From Phellopilus nigrolimitatus (taxonomy: Eukaryota > Basidiomycota > Agaricomycetes > Hymenochaetales > Hymenochaetaceae), in assembly GCA_021029095.1 (NCBI GenBank), contig JAJOHG010000010.1, forward strand, positions 124,001 to 188,000: a stretch of 64,000 nucleotides of DNA. Direction: 5' to 3'. The position numbers and the translations under genes were made by a program. Below, piece after piece: positions 50,528 to 62,239 of the stretch (the first letter of the stretch is position 1; every line of letters starts with the position of its first letter). The notes below the pieces were generated by a model, which ran no database searches, was not told the DNA's origin, and worked only from the letters and a program-made list of their open reading frames with translations.

Positions 50528-53500
50528 TCATTGCGACGAATTAAAGACTGGGAACTCGCTGATCCTCAGCTTCGTGGCCTTGAAACAAAGTGTCAAGTAA
50601 AATCATTCTATTTGCTGTTTGGAACTCACCCCGAGAGGCCAGAGCGTGATCTGCTTAGCATCACCCGTGCACGTCACGTTTTCCGGCTGCACGGCCGCAA
50701 ACGTGTCGCCTGCCTCTAACCACGCGATCGGACACGCCGTCGCAGTAATCGTATACGGCGGCAGCCCAGAGTTGAAGATTGGCGACGGCAGCGTGCCGTT
50801 TTCGGGGGTGGTGCCAGCGTTGAACTTGAGCGTGGACGGGTCGATCGCGTACTGCCACGCCTCGGTCGCCTCGAACTGCACGTCGATCGCGCGGGGCTCA
50901 TCTGCGTTCTGCTTGAGGACAGTCTGGTTACGCGAGATATCGAATGCGTAGTTCAGCGGGCCGCGGTGCACGGCGACGGAGTTGTTCGGGCGCGATTCTG
51001 AGGTAAAAGATGATATCAATTAGCAAGCACGCAAGGCGTAATTGGACGAGGGCTTACCGATAGGTGATTTCCGCAGGTAGAGAAAGAGTGAAGTTCGAAT
51101 TCCCTGCAGGTAAATTGATGGGGTATAACCCAGTTGCGTTTACTTGGACCTTCTCCTCTGAGCCTCCATTGAGCGTAACGGTCGCGTTTGAAACCCAGCT
51201 CGGGATGCGCACGTAGTACGTGAACGCCTTGTCTGCGGACACGGTCGTTGTGAGCGTGTCGCTGAACGGGTAGAGTGTGTCGACGCTCGCGGTGACCGCG
51301 TTTCCGTCGGTCAGAACAGTCTTCACAGTCAGCGGGCCAAGGTAGACTTGCACAAGCGAGGCCTTGTGAGCTGTAGTCACAAAGGAGTTAGTGACGAACT
51401 TCGGAAAACCTTGGCCGTGGTTCACGGTGCAGCATCTAGAAAAAAGATAGTATCATACGTCAACTGTTTTCTCCATAAGTTGGACTGAGCTTACGGATAA
51501 TTTGGTTCGAGTCCGAAGACGTTAGAATATGAATCGTCAGTCGGGAAAGGGTTTCTAGTCACCTAGATTAGATGACTCGAATATACAATCATGGGTACTC
51601 ACGGAGTCATGTTCTGTGCGGCGATTTGATTCTGCATCTGCAAGTACTGGCGTGACCACATATCTTGAAATTCATGCACAGATCAGCTCCTTGAACAATT
51701 AAGATGTTGTCGGGATTGCACAAACCTCCTGTTAACGTCGCTGGAAGCGCGTTATACGCGATTCTCTCTACCTGGAGATGTATTATCAGTCTAGTTGATA
51801 CAAATTGTATGAAGCAGGAAGCAGACTCACGCGATCGGCATATTTACTCTCTCCGCTGACTTGATACAGATACGAGCCTCTGAAACGAGAATATTAGTAT
51901 TCGATCCTCGTATCCAAATGCTAGCACATGCAAACTCACGAGTACATTGTTTCCTGAATTATTCGGTTTATTAGCACCTTCTCTCGATGTACCTTGGATT
52001 TCGAAACACGTACGACAACTAGACAAAGCTCTGTTCCACGAGTGGCGCCCAGCCCAGCTAAATACTCATCAGCAGCATATATGCCCGATGGCCGTCCGTG
52101 ATACTGGAACAGTAAGTCCCAGCCCTCGCTTGCTCGGTCCAGATCTGTCATCGAAGTTAGCATTCGTACAATCTAAATTCTTCAGAAGTTGACACTGAAG
52201 GATCTCACCAGACTGATTATGCGTAAAGCGGTATGTCGACGGAAGGGCCTTGAGCCCTTCGGCCATATTGACGCCGTGCCACGTCTGCCCGCACCAAGTT
52301 CAATTACCGCCGGCATATGCAGAAGAATAACAACATCGAGTACCAAATTACTAAACGGATTCTGGAGGCCTTCAACGGCTGTAGTCGGGAAGTACTATGG
52401 CACAAATGTCTTGAGTCCGGTATGATGCGATATACAAAATGACGGAGTGTACCTCCTTTTTGAAGACGTCTGGTGGAAAGGAGTTGTCTGGCAATCAGAT
52501 TTGGTTCTAAATGCAATCAAGTAGACGCACATTCCCATGGATCGCCCGTAGCCTTGAGCAGTTTCATCGTCTCGATCAACAGATCTTCGTTCCCATTTGG
52601 GTAGAAGTCATACAGCCTGCAAGTACATGCACAGCAGCTCAGCACACGGCCCTCGACATGGTACAGGCAGACGCACCATTGCAGCGAGATGACAAAGTCC
52701 TCCCAGCGAGTAGCCGCCCAGACATCGACTCCCGTGCCGTTATTTTTCATCATCGAGTTCGCGAGCGTGACAAACTTGTAGAGCGCAGGCACGACGGCGT
52801 CCGCTAGCGATGTGTTGTATTCCATCATCTGCATCGCGCCGAAGAGGTACGGGTACCTGCGCGACCATGTCAGAAAAACATCACGCAGTAGAAGGAGAGC
52901 GTGCATGAAACTGGGACGCACCGAGCCCAGAGATAGCGTGGCTTACTCGAGTTGAACACCTCGGGACCGAGCCAGCCCGTGTCGTCCTGGTTCTCGAGCA
53001 CGAAGTCAAGGAAGTACTGCGTCTTCGCCTGGATCTCGGCGGAGTCGACGAGCACTGCGTTCGGTACCATCGCGTTCTGTTCGTGTAGTACAAGAGTCAG
53101 AAAGGAGCATGGAGAACTGAAGAGGGCACACGTACAAACCAGTAACTCCCAGCTGGATCAACGCGGGTCAGCGAGGGGTAATCAGAGGTAATTGAGGACA
53201 GACCTTCTTCAAGGTTTGAATAAAACGAGTCTCCGCCTAGCCAATCCGTCTGGGAGACGCTAAGAAAACAATAAACGATGCGCACGAGCAAACTGACCCA
53301 GTAGACTCACTAGTGATAGAAATCGTGCTCATGCCCCCAAAGCCCATTCGTTTGCACCATGAGCTGCAGAGGAGACACAACTGATCAGTGCAAATCTTCG
53401 AACTTCGAACGGTCACTCGTACTTGGTCATGCAGCCATCCGGCTGGTTTTATCGCTCCCAGAGGCAAATTGAGGTATTTCTTCGCGGCGACTAGGGAATG

Positions 53501-53626
53501 CTTTCAGCACAGCTCGAGAAGAACTGTGAATCGGTTTGGCTCACGACCAGACTGGGACGCGACCCCGTTGACGACCCCAAGCAAGATAAATCCGAGGGTA
53601 GAGCACGCAGATCTCAAGTTCTTCAT
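50528..53626 (-). CDS. Secreted GH127-type (DUF1680) beta-L-arabinofuranosidase-like protein
   Basis: A gene of about a dozen exons; first exons 53626-53545 and 53490-53423, last exon ending at 50528. A signal peptide is likely (M-K-N-L-R-S-A-C-S-T-L-G-F-I-L-L-G). Family landmarks appear in order: L-P-L-G-A-I-K-P-A-G-W-L, a T-N-G-L-W-G-H-E-H-D-F-Y segment, T-D-W-L-G-G-D-S-F-Y, S-Y-W-F then A-M-V-P-N-A-V-L-V-D, D-D-T-G-W-L-G-P-E, T-R-W-E-D-F-V, L-E-P-N-Y-P-C-C-T-V-N-H-G-Q-G-F-P-K-F with the adjacent cysteines typical of these enzymes (one acts as nucleophile and both bind zinc in characterised members), P-L-N-Y-A-F-D-I, and T-K-L-R-I-S-E-F-P-V at the end. It would remove beta-linked arabinofuranose from plant cell-wall glycans outside the cell. 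No break in frame was found. Confidence 0.8.
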
Positions 53627-53857
53627 GACGGATAAGCAGCACTCATGGCAAAAAGAGCATCCTCCGTGCGGGCTTTATATCGCTAGCCATCGGGCCGCCA
53701 TAGACGAAATGCAATACCCGCCTGCAAATCTTGACTTATGTTGAAGAGACTTGGTCATGTTGCCCATATTGCACATGATTCCCCGTCCATACCAGGTGCG
53801 CGTCTTCAAGCGCGCACACCAGTAGGAGCGGCGGGGGCCGGCACCGAGCGGCTGATC

Positions 53858-54080
53858 TCAAAGCTGTGTCAGAACACCTGAGTTGTTTTTCACTTCGCCA
53901 GGATGAGTGTCACATGGGCCAAATTGTCCGTGTATTCGCACTGATTCCGACAGATATACAACATACACATACCGAACAATATACTGCACTCCAAGTCGCA
54001 CGACGCCCATGACAAACGTTAGCTTCAAGAACACAGATATGGCACGATAACACTGCAAGAAGAGAAGAGAAGACAATCAA
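53858..54080 (-). other. Orphan exon-like segment
   Basis: On the minus strand a pyrimidine-rich tract ending TTGCAG precedes a frame C-Y-R-A-I-S-V-F-L-K-L-T-F-V-M-G-V-V-R that runs into a GTATGT donor. It looks like one internal exon with a hydrophobic helix, but no partner exons were identified. Confidence 0.25.
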
Positions 54081-54345
54081 ATCAGCATGGAAGAAAAAAG
54101 GCGAAAAAGCAGAAAATGAGGATGAGTCAGATTTTCAAGGTCTCGACACAAGGATTAAGACAGGGATAACTGAAAAATATATGGAAAATCTCTTCATGTA
54201 AAAACCCGAACCGCTTACGACGGCTCGAACCCGAGTTCGCAGAGGTAAACCACAACTCACATCTTCGCGATGTTCAAGCAAAGCAATCTTCTTATAACAT
54301 TTTTTCAGAAACGATCTCCAAAAGCTGGCGGTTGGAGAGCAGAAC

Positions 54346-54740
54346 TTTGACGGTCGTTACTGGACAAAATAGTGGACTTAGACTTGAGATAGTGATGATC
54401 ATCGATGATCATCGATGATCACTAGTGATCACTGGTGATCACTGGTGAAAACCAAGTCTAAGAGCTATTCATCGATGATCACTAGTGATCACTAGTGATC
54501 GTCGATGAATGGGCACTTGGTTTTCATCGTTCACTAGTGATCACTAGTGATCATTAATGAATGGGAACTTGGGTTCATTGTTCATCAGTGATCATCAATG
54601 AATGTCGTGCTTCGACTTGAGTGTTCACCAGTCATTGATGAACCGTGAAATTCTATCTATTCAAGTCTAATAAAAAGCCTCATAAATGAGCAATGATCGG
54701 TGAATGGACTTGACTGGTGTTCACCATTCACCGATGAGTG
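54346..54740 (+). repeat. Left inverted repeat with 10-bp GATC units
   Basis: Contains runs of GATCATCGAT, GATCACTAGT and GATCACTGGT at about 54393-54446, 54470-54509 and 54530-54562. The stretch 54470-54509 is an almost perfect palindrome. The outer 165 bp align closely in reverse with 58683-58868. Confidence 0.85.
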
Positions 54741-54943
54741 GTGAATGCCTCAAATCCGAGATCATCCGACAAAAAGACTATAATTTAATAATTAGTAGTA
54801 ACACAGCCGCAAACTGTGATCGACGTTCTGCTTCGTCCTGCTACGCGATATCGGGCGGACACTCGCCCTCGTTCCCACGCTCTCGTCCAACCCAGCTCCT
54901 GAGGTTTCGAAACAATCTCCCCGTCTCGTCTGCACAGTCCATC

Positions 54944-57900
54944 ATGTCCGGACACAGCTTTGGAAGCAGGCGCATAACGCTGCGCATGCGTCGACTACGA
55001 CGGCCTAAGTTTGTCCGACACCTCGTCGCTCGTGAGCTTGGACGAATACAAGAACCGCAATAGCAGCGGCTCTTCGCTGTCTCTTTCGTTCAGATCGGCG
55101 GCGCACACCGAGCCGGAGGATGATAGCGTCACTGTTAGCTCGAGGGACACCAGGTTACTCGTGCAAAAAACGAAGACAGTCATGAACGGCGGGAGTGGGT
55201 CGACAATGCAGGACTTCCACACCTTGTACGGCTTGGAGTCTGAGTCTCATGCAAGCGCGTTCGATGGTACGTCCTTGGTGTCCAAATCTCTGTTTCGTTT
55301 TCTGCTTTGTTTTGTTCTGTTCTAACATGTAGAAAAAAGAGCGATACCCCGCGGATCCTTCTGCAGTTTTCGAGCGGCTGAAGTTGTCGAATCCTCCAAG
55401 TCCATCGAGCGAAATACACAATGGCTGCGCGACCAGACGTCGCGCACTATCAACGGCATCATGACGCCCGAGTCTGTCGTCTCCGATGGCTCCTCGCTCG
55501 CGCTGAGCGGCGACGATCTCGATTCGCAGAGCCCGTTTGACGGCGACCTCGCACTTCAGCAGGACAACGGCCGCTATTACTATACATACACCTCCGGGAG
55601 CTCGTCGTCCGCCGCGTCCGCGTCAGCCGCTCACGACGACGTCAGCATCGGCGAGCACGGCAGCCACCGCGTCGCGGACTGGCGCGATCCGAAGTTACAC
55701 TGGCTTGCTTCTCAGGCCCAGTCCAAGTCTGGCTCGTCCGACTACCCCTCCCCCTCGTCGTCGTCGAATCGCCAATCCGCGTCCTCGTCGACCTCCGACC
55801 CTCTTCCACGCACCGCGGACACCCCATCCGAGGTCCGGCAGCTCGTGCCGCCCGCATGCACGGACTGCTCCGTGTGCGGCGTTTTGCTCGATGCATTCCG
55901 CTACGTGTGCTCGACGTGCGGGGAGCGCACGCCGTGCCCGCGTGCGAGCCCCGGCGCGAACGGGCACGCGAATGGCTATGCGGACGGCAAGGGAAAGGCG
56001 CGCGCCGACGTCGTCGACGTGTCGATGTTCGATCCGCTCGCGTACCCGCCGCGCGCACACACGAACGGTAAGCCGTTCCCCGCGCGCCCGCGCCCGCTGC
56101 CCACACTCCCCTCCGCGCCCTCCGCGTCGTCTGCGTCGTCGTCGTCGACGGTCGCGGGCGATGGCGGGTACGAGCTGTGCCCGGGTTGCTTCGAGACGGC
56201 CGGCGTGTTGCATGCGCTGGCGGGCGGCGCGGCTCCCGACGAGCCGACCTCGGCCTCGCCGGAGGACCAGCGCACGCTGAGCCAGCTGCGGCGCGCGGCG
56301 CCGAGGCAGAAGGGCCACTTCCGCCATGCGTATCTCGAGAAGTTGTGGAGCGCGTCGGGGTGGAAAGACGTCGGTGCGTGATTCGTCCCTTTTTGATCTC
56401 GATATTAGCGGATGCTGAGTAGTCTGGACGGTGCAGAGCAAGACAATATAAGCGAGTGTACGATCTGCAACACCTCGTTGACAGCGCAGCGCTACAAATG
56501 CGCATCGTGCAAGAACTTCGTACTCTGCCGTGCATGCTACAGGTCCGTGCCACCACCAGTCATGATGTCCCTCTGCGTACTTGAACTTGTCTTTTTTTCT
56601 AGCCAAGTGCACGAAGTTCATCCTTCACACACTTTCCTCGATGTTCCCGACGGCCGCACCGTTCTTGAAGCCTGACCTGGAACTGACAAATAACCTGAAT
56701 GATGATGGACTCGGGACAAATGTAAGCCATTTGTATCTCTAAATGAAATAAATATTGACAATCCCGGACTGTAACAGCGCCAACACGTCCAAATGTCAAG
56801 TGTGCCCAGTAAGTCCACTATTACCTTTATCTAAAGCAAGACTGACAAAATCTGATAGTTGTCTTATGGACATATCTTATGGACATAGTAGGCGCTCGCT
56901 TCCATTGCGTGATTTGCGAGTCGGTGGATATATGTTCGAATTACGAAGCTGCTGGCTTGCCTGGGAACCTAGATGCTGATGATGGTGGTCACAATACCGC
57001 CCACATCATGATCAAGGTAAATATCCTCGACAGCACAATTCTGACCAAACTGACCAACTCATCTTACCGAAGATCCCCATCCCCTTGAATTCGAGCAAAG
57101 TGCAGACAGCGAGCAGACGCGCGTTGCAGCTATGGACCGGTCGCGACTCACTGTACGTATAGCGCACACCCAGCAGACGTGTGCGCGGAGACTCGCTTTG
57201 GGAGGCCGACGCAGTCACCTTCATCGGGTCCGGCTCGAAACATGCACGAGGTGGCCGCTGTGACCGCTAGACGCTCGACCTTCGCATCGCGTGCAAGGGG
57301 TGCAACCAGAGCAACGTCGGCGTGCGGTTCCAATGTGCGATGTGCCCTGCGACGAAGACCCAGTCGTATAGCTTGGTGCGTTTTCCCTATATTCGCAAAA
57401 TGATGCGGGGCTTGACTGGAGCTGTTGTTCGCTCTTCGTACTGCTCCGTTCAGTGCGCCAACTGCGAGCAGCGATTGTCCTTCTTCACGACCCAATGCAT
57501 ATTTTCTTTAAGCTACTGCGGCCCGTGCACCGTCCAATTGAGTCGCAATTTGCCATTCTACCAATCCTGTACGTCCCCATCGCATTTCTTTCACATATCG
57601 TGTTTCGTAAACTAACGTCTGTTCGCGGATGTTAGGTACAGGCAGCCCGCATGTCCAGCAGGTCAACTCAACTCCTCTCATCCCAAAGGTCCGTACGCCC
57701 TTCCATGTCCGGAAAACCAGTCCTCTTTTTCTGACACAATTTCATCTGCTGTTCCAGCTTATCTCACGACGCTCTACCACAATGTGGCGCTGTGTGATTA
57801 CTGCATGGACCGCATCAAAGGCGAGTGGTTCCGTTGCGTGTACTGCGCGAAGGATCTCTGCGATGAGTGCGAAAACTTGAATCCGCACGCGCATGATCGC

Positions 57901-58147
57901 ACCCATTTCTTCTATGTTTTTAAGGCGCCGGTGAATACTTTGTTCTCTTGTGCTTTAAGTTTTTGTGTCTCTTATTATTACAACTCGGCTTATTTTATTT
58001 TAGGTGGACATGCAGATTTTCAGGTGAGAATAAATGTGTCTGTGTCATGTTTTATCTGACCGTTCGTTGCTTCGCAGGATTGTCGCAGAGCTGGATAATC
58101 TGGAAGGGAGTCTGCCGGTGCTGAACTATCCCGTGTATTACTCGTAA
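54944..58147 (+). CDS. Multi-ZZ zinc-finger protein gene (NBR1-like architecture), damaged
   Basis: There are more than ten exons, including 55333-56373, 56436-56542 and 56603 onward, ending Y-P-V-Y-Y-S at 58147. At least four ZZ-type (CX2C...CX2C) segments are visible: near 55858-55935, 56457-56540, about 57290-57360, and C-D-Y-C-M-D-R-I-K-G-E-W-F-R-C-V-Y-C at 57795-57850. A Ser-rich linker lies between the N-terminus and the first ZZ. ZZ arrays bind protein N-termini or selective-autophagy cargo in NBR1 relatives; the N-terminal R-I-T-L-R-M-R / V-D-Y-D-G-L-S-L resembles the start of a PB1 domain. The start frame (ATG 54944) and the V-D-Y-D-G frame differ by a small indel at about 54989. Near 56863-56888 a 13-bp tandem duplication disturbs the second ZZ region. 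These breaks suggest a decaying or captured copy. Confidence 0.65.
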
Positions 58148-58489
58148 TGTCACTTCTGTTCGCTAACATTTTATTGCCAATTAGCATCACATGTATTTTG
58201 CCTTCCTGTACTTCCAGTGCTTGTTGTATACGTAGCGGATGCATTTCAATCTTCTTGGAAGATTTATGGGTTGGCTCAGAGTGCAAAAAAGCGTAAACAA
58301 GACATAGAAATGTGTTGAGGGGCACTCTGATTTATGTTTGTTTGGAAAAGAAAACTAGACAATGGATTGTTCCAGAGTGTGGCTCCGGGATCTACCTTAT
58401 GACGTGCCACCGACTGCAGCTTCGAAATGATGTGTCATAAGGACATCGGGTCTGGTCGGAAAGGAGGTTATTTGTAATAAAACTGGTCT

Positions 58490-58868
58490 TTCAAAGTCGT
58501 TTTCATTGATCATAAATGAACAATGATTAAGATTTGACTTTTAAAAATCATTACTCATTGATGATCATCAATGATCATCAATGATTAGTAATCACTAGTG
58601 ATCACTAGTGATCAATGAAAACATAACTTTTTTCATTGATGATCATTGATGACTGGTGAATTCCAAGTCTCCATTCATTGATATTCATCGATGATCACTA
58701 GTGATCACTAGTGATCATCGATGAATAGCTCTTGGACTTGGTTTTCACCAGTGATCACTAGTGATCATCGATGATCATCGATGATCATCGATGATCATCG
58801 ATGAATTTCCCAAGTCAAAGTCCAAAATCCCCAAGTCCAATGTTTTTTGTCCGATAGCGACCGTCATA
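58490..58868 (-). repeat. Right inverted repeat with 10-bp GATC units
   Basis: Reverse-orientation partner of 54346-54740. A perfect 44-bp palindrome occupies 58683-58726, and four consecutive GATCATCGAT units lie at about 58761-58803. The inner part (58520-58680) carries the related units ATCAATGATC and ACTAGTGATC. Confidence 0.85.
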
Positions 58869-58869
58869 C

Positions 58870-59640
58870 AGAACGTTGCTAATAATGTCGTATGGTAATC
58901 ATCATTGCGATCGAAGAAAGACGAAAAAGGGATTTTGCGAAGTCGACTTACTTTGTTTAGGGCCGGCCGTTTGTTTCATGGTCGCCGCGCACTTACTTTT
59001 TCAAGGCCACTATTCCACAGAGTTCTCTGTGGCCTATACGGAATTGCCGCCTCTTCCAAGCCAGCTGACCAACATCAATCTTCTCTCCGAGCCGTCTTCA
59101 TGCTATCAATACTCAGACCTCCCTGAATGTTTCCCCCTAGAAATCCACTCATCATCACCTTCTGACTCTCGCTTGCACTATGCGTCTCCACCGTCTCGCG
59201 ACTTCCTGTCCGCATTGTCTGTAAACTCAAGTCTGAGCCACGGGAGCCAGCCATAACATTGCAGAAAATTACATTCGCATTATTACAGGCCCTGTTGCTC
59301 CTTGGAGGAATCCAAACGTATCGATGACAACCATTGCACGGGGATTGCGGTGGGATTGTTACTCGGAGCATCCGGCTACCATGCTTTCAGTCATTGCGAG
59401 CCGTGTCGATGTAAATTATCTAATAAAGAGTAGTTCTGTAACTACAGAAGGACTGCCTCATCACGGGTCTGAAGGAGGCAGGCGGCAAAAAAAAAGTCTC
59501 TGTGTACCCGATCACTTGATAAAGCATAGCCGGGCATTAGGAGGAAGGAAAAGGGAAGACTGGAAAGGCTGTCGAGTCGCGGCGGGATGAACTTATTTCC
59601 CATTAGATGGCAACCTTCTGCAATGTTATCGCGAAAAACT
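58870..59640. other. Intergenic; one weak frame
   Basis: A plus-strand frame at 58876-59256 has no recognisable features and may be chance. A run of nine A at about 59489. Nothing else seen. Confidence 0.35.
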
Positions 59641-59648
59641 ATATAAAC
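59638..59648 (+). promoter_or_regulatory. TATA box
   Basis: ACTATATAAAC stands about 100 bp before the ATG at 59743, a common distance in fungal promoters. Confidence 0.5.
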
Positions 59649-59742
59649 CTAGGCTTGCACGGGACTTCAATGCATCAGAAACAGAAATATTTACAAAAGA
59701 ACAATAATCCAAAAAGGTATTACTGATTTATTGCCACACTGG

Positions 59743-60270
59743 ATGTTTCTTTGGGTGCTGATGGTGTCGGTCATAGTATTCAGAATGGCGTCTCCAGTCT
59801 CACAACTCGACCCCCTTTCCATCTTCATTGTCTTCACATACACAGTCAACCGTTCACAGGAACTCACGGGGTTGGGCCCGATGGGGATATTGCTCACGAA
59901 AGCAGATTCCAATGACGAGTGCAGCTTTTACAAGTGTGATCCCGCGCCACAGTACTGGTCAGACAAAGGTATTGCTCATCTCAAGAGAGTGACACCAATG
60001 TCTGTGAAAACAAGGGTTGTGAACAAGCTGTACGCAAAACACGACATCCGACTCTACTCTGCCGTCAAGGTCAACGAATACAGACTGATCCCGATGGAGT
60101 TCAAAAGAATACATGTTTCCGTGAACGCTCTCTCAAATGAAGACTTTAAAGATCGCCTTGGGTTGATTGAGAAGATCATCAGCTTTGTTCCTTATATGCG
60201 CGTGACCCGGGACAGGCAGAACAGGTGTACAGCTGGGGGATCGACAATAGAAATTTCCAAACCGTCCTGA
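59743..60270 (+). CDS. Small putatively secreted protein, unknown
   Basis: Uninterrupted 175-residue frame. The first about 17 residues (M-F-L-W-V-L-M-V-S-V-I-V-F) are hydrophobic and look like a signal peptide, or possibly a membrane anchor. The remainder is soluble and charged, with a C-S-F-Y-K-C pair near residue 66 and a single later Cys. A TATA box is at a fitting distance. No family recognised. The frame is intronless, unlike its neighbours, which leaves some doubt. Confidence 0.45.
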   Translation: MFLWVLMVSVIVFRMASPVSQLDPLSIFIVFTYTVNRSQELTGLGPMGILLTKADSNDECSFYKCDPAPQYWSDKGIAHLKRVTPMSVKTRVVNKLYAKHDIRLYSAVKVNEYRLIPMEFKRIHVSVNALSNEDFKDRLGLIEKIISFVPYMRVTRDRQNRCTAGGSTIEISKPS

Positions 60271-60756
60271 ATTTGTCTGAAGTGCTGTCCACATAGTAAT
60301 AGGGGAAGAAACAATGGATGGCAGCTATACATTAGTAGCTAGTAAGAAAAGAGAACAAATAAACAGCGAAGCACACAAGGAGCTAATGCAAGTCGATTTC
60401 ACAAGTGCTTACCCTGCTTGCCTCCCGTAATTCAAGTTCGCAAGAAACGAATAAGGGCGCGTGAGTGCTCTAATGCCTGTCAATTCAGCTAAGCTGAAAA
60501 TTGGTTTGCTGATACGTCGTAATATAATATATGATGATCTTGGATAGAAACTGATCTTGCACACGAAAATCTTGCGCATTGCATACGGGTCAATAAGAAA
60601 ACATGCCGATGAGAGCGTGCGTCATTCCCAGGATCGTCTAGTGTCTGGACGCGAACCCAAGCAGCAGGACCGAGTTATCACAAGTGCATTACAGTATAAT
60701 AAACAACCCAAAAGTACACCAGAAGCTCAACGAAACAATTATAAGCTTGGTACTCT

Positions 60757-61648
60757 TCATTTACGCGCCTCGCGATACCTCTCCGCAAGGAGGCCCTCGC
60801 CGCTCCAGAGGCCCAGCAGGCCAACCGCGACCGCACTGACGACGCGCCTGTCCCAGCGCGGGCGGTCCCAGTGCGCATACGCCGCGTACCCCGCGCCGCC
60901 GAGCACGCCCGCATTCACGAGCCCCACGAGCCCGCCGAGCACACCGGGGCGCAGCACGGCCTCACGCGTGTGGCGGTACACTGCGGCACCCTCCCTGCGC
61001 GCGCGTTTCGCCTCGTCCTGCCCGCGCGGCGTGCGTGCGTAGCGTGCCGCGGCGCCGCCCTCGAGCCCCGCGAGCGCCAGGAAAGCGGCGCCGCCTGCGC
61101 TGAGTACGCGAGCGTCGCGCCGCAGCGCGGGTGTGGTGGCTAGCGCGTAGGCCGCTCCGGAGAGGAGGCCGACGTTCACTGCAGGGTGGGTTTGTTATTA
61201 ACGAGAAAAAAAGGAATGCGCGCAATGCGGATACGCACCGACGCCGAGGAGCCCGCCTGCCACGCCGGGACGTAGGAGGTGCTCTTTCGCACACGCCCAG
61301 AGGCCCTGCGCCTCGTGCTCTGCCTCGTCGACTGCCTTGCGCGCGCGGCGCCTGCGCTTCGCCGAGCCGTTCTCGTTCTCGTCGTCGTCGCCCTCGTCGA
61401 CGCCGGAGAAGGGTTCCGCCTCGCTGGTGAGCGTCGCGGGGTCGCGCTTGAAGTCCGACGCGACGACGTTGACCTTCGCGGCATCGTCTGCGGCGTGTGG
61501 GGCCGCGGGCAGCTCAGTGTTGAGCAGGCCCTGGTCGGGCTTGGGCTACGCGCGGCGTCAGGCATTATGAGCGAAACGGGCTCGTCGGGGTGCGTACCTG
61601 CTTGGAAGCCGGGGGCGCGTCGTGCGCTGCGATGTTGGCGTACGACAT
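60757..61648 (-). CDS. Mitochondrial outer membrane protein OM14 C-terminal-domain protein
   Basis: Exons 61648-61598, 61545-61239 and 61178-60757 give 259 residues. It starts M-S-Y-A-N-I-A-A-H-D-A-P, as do basidiomycete OM14-type proteins, followed by an acidic region with K-R-R-R-R-A-R-K. Then come three hydrophobic segments separated by H-L-L-R-P-G-V-A-G-G-L-L-G and V-L-R-P-G-V-L-G-G-L-V-G, a duplicated R-P-G-V-x-G-G motif. In yeast OM14 is an outer-membrane protein that helps dock ribosomes on mitochondria; the same role is inferred here. The gene looks intact. Confidence 0.75.
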
Positions 61649-61774
61649 GGTAAAGTTGAAGGTGAAGGTGAAGGTGAAGGTAAAGGGTTAGGAGGACGGA
61701 TGGGACCGGCTGCGCGCGGGAGCGCTTCAAGGCGCGATTGCCACGCCTGACGTCATCGCAGCCCCGGGAAGGCG

Positions 61775-62050
61775 TTACCTAACATAGCGCGTCATCGCGC
61801 CACCGACGCGTATTTCCCGGCATGAGGCCGCGAATAACAAAAAGGAAAGGAAAGAAATAATCACATAACATCGCGCCCCAGACGCGCATTTCTCGCGGAA
61901 ATTCCTCAAGTCCGCCTTCCAATATCTCTTTGTATAACGTCGCAATGGTTTCGGGTAGAGCGAGTAGCGAAAAAAAAATTCACAATATCGCGCCAGACAC
62001 GTATTTCTCGCGCGACTTTTCACATGGCACCTTTCTGCATAGCGTCGGGG
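61775..62050. repeat. Three degenerate copies of a GC-rich motif
   Basis: Variants of A-T-C-G-C-G-C-C-x-x-A-G-A-C-G-C-G-x-A-T-T-T-C-T-C-G-C-G occur at about 61791, 61869 and 61986 in the intergenic space between OM14 (5' side) and the OPT gene (3' side). They could be regulatory sites or a small decayed tandem repeat. Confidence 0.4.
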
Positions 62051-62239
62051 ACGCGTTTTCGGCGAACAATATAAGTCTGAGCAGAGCCCATTTACATATG
62101 TACCAGTACAGGTGCTTGCAGTAGTAGTATATTCCCAATCGTACATGTACAAAGCAATACAACGGCCCATTTTCTTCCAGCCCCGCCGCAAAATACACCC
62201 CACCCCAAAAAAGCCCAAAGAGAACCGCACAGCGCTCCG

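Larger units (their letters stand above)
54346..58868. mobile_element. Putative long-TIR element carrying a ZZ-finger gene
   Basis: The ends are inverted repeats about 350-390 bp long. The outermost bases are T-x-T-G-A-C-G-G-T-C-G-x-T-A-x-x-G-G-A-C-A-A-A-A, and the repeats are full of 10-bp palindromic units (next entries). CAGAAC occurs immediately outside both ends (54340-54345 and 58869-58874) and could be a 6-bp target duplication. No transposase is present inside; the only gene is the ZZ-finger gene. It may be a non-autonomous element that captured a host gene, or two inverted insertions of one repeat that happen to flank it. Confidence 0.5.

Noticed and set aside
54195..54270. tRNA-like GGGTTCGAGCC followed by a T run on the minus strand
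   Set aside because: No matching acceptor, D or anticodon arms could be folded around the T-loop-like word.
55537..56621. Several 250-310-codon frames on both strands across the ZZ gene
   Set aside because: They overlap exon 2 of the ZZ gene in other frames, with Arg/Thr/Ala-rich shadow composition.
58876..59256. 126-codon frame downstream of the TIR element
   Set aside because: No splice, promoter, domain or paralogue support; could be chance, so not called as a gene.
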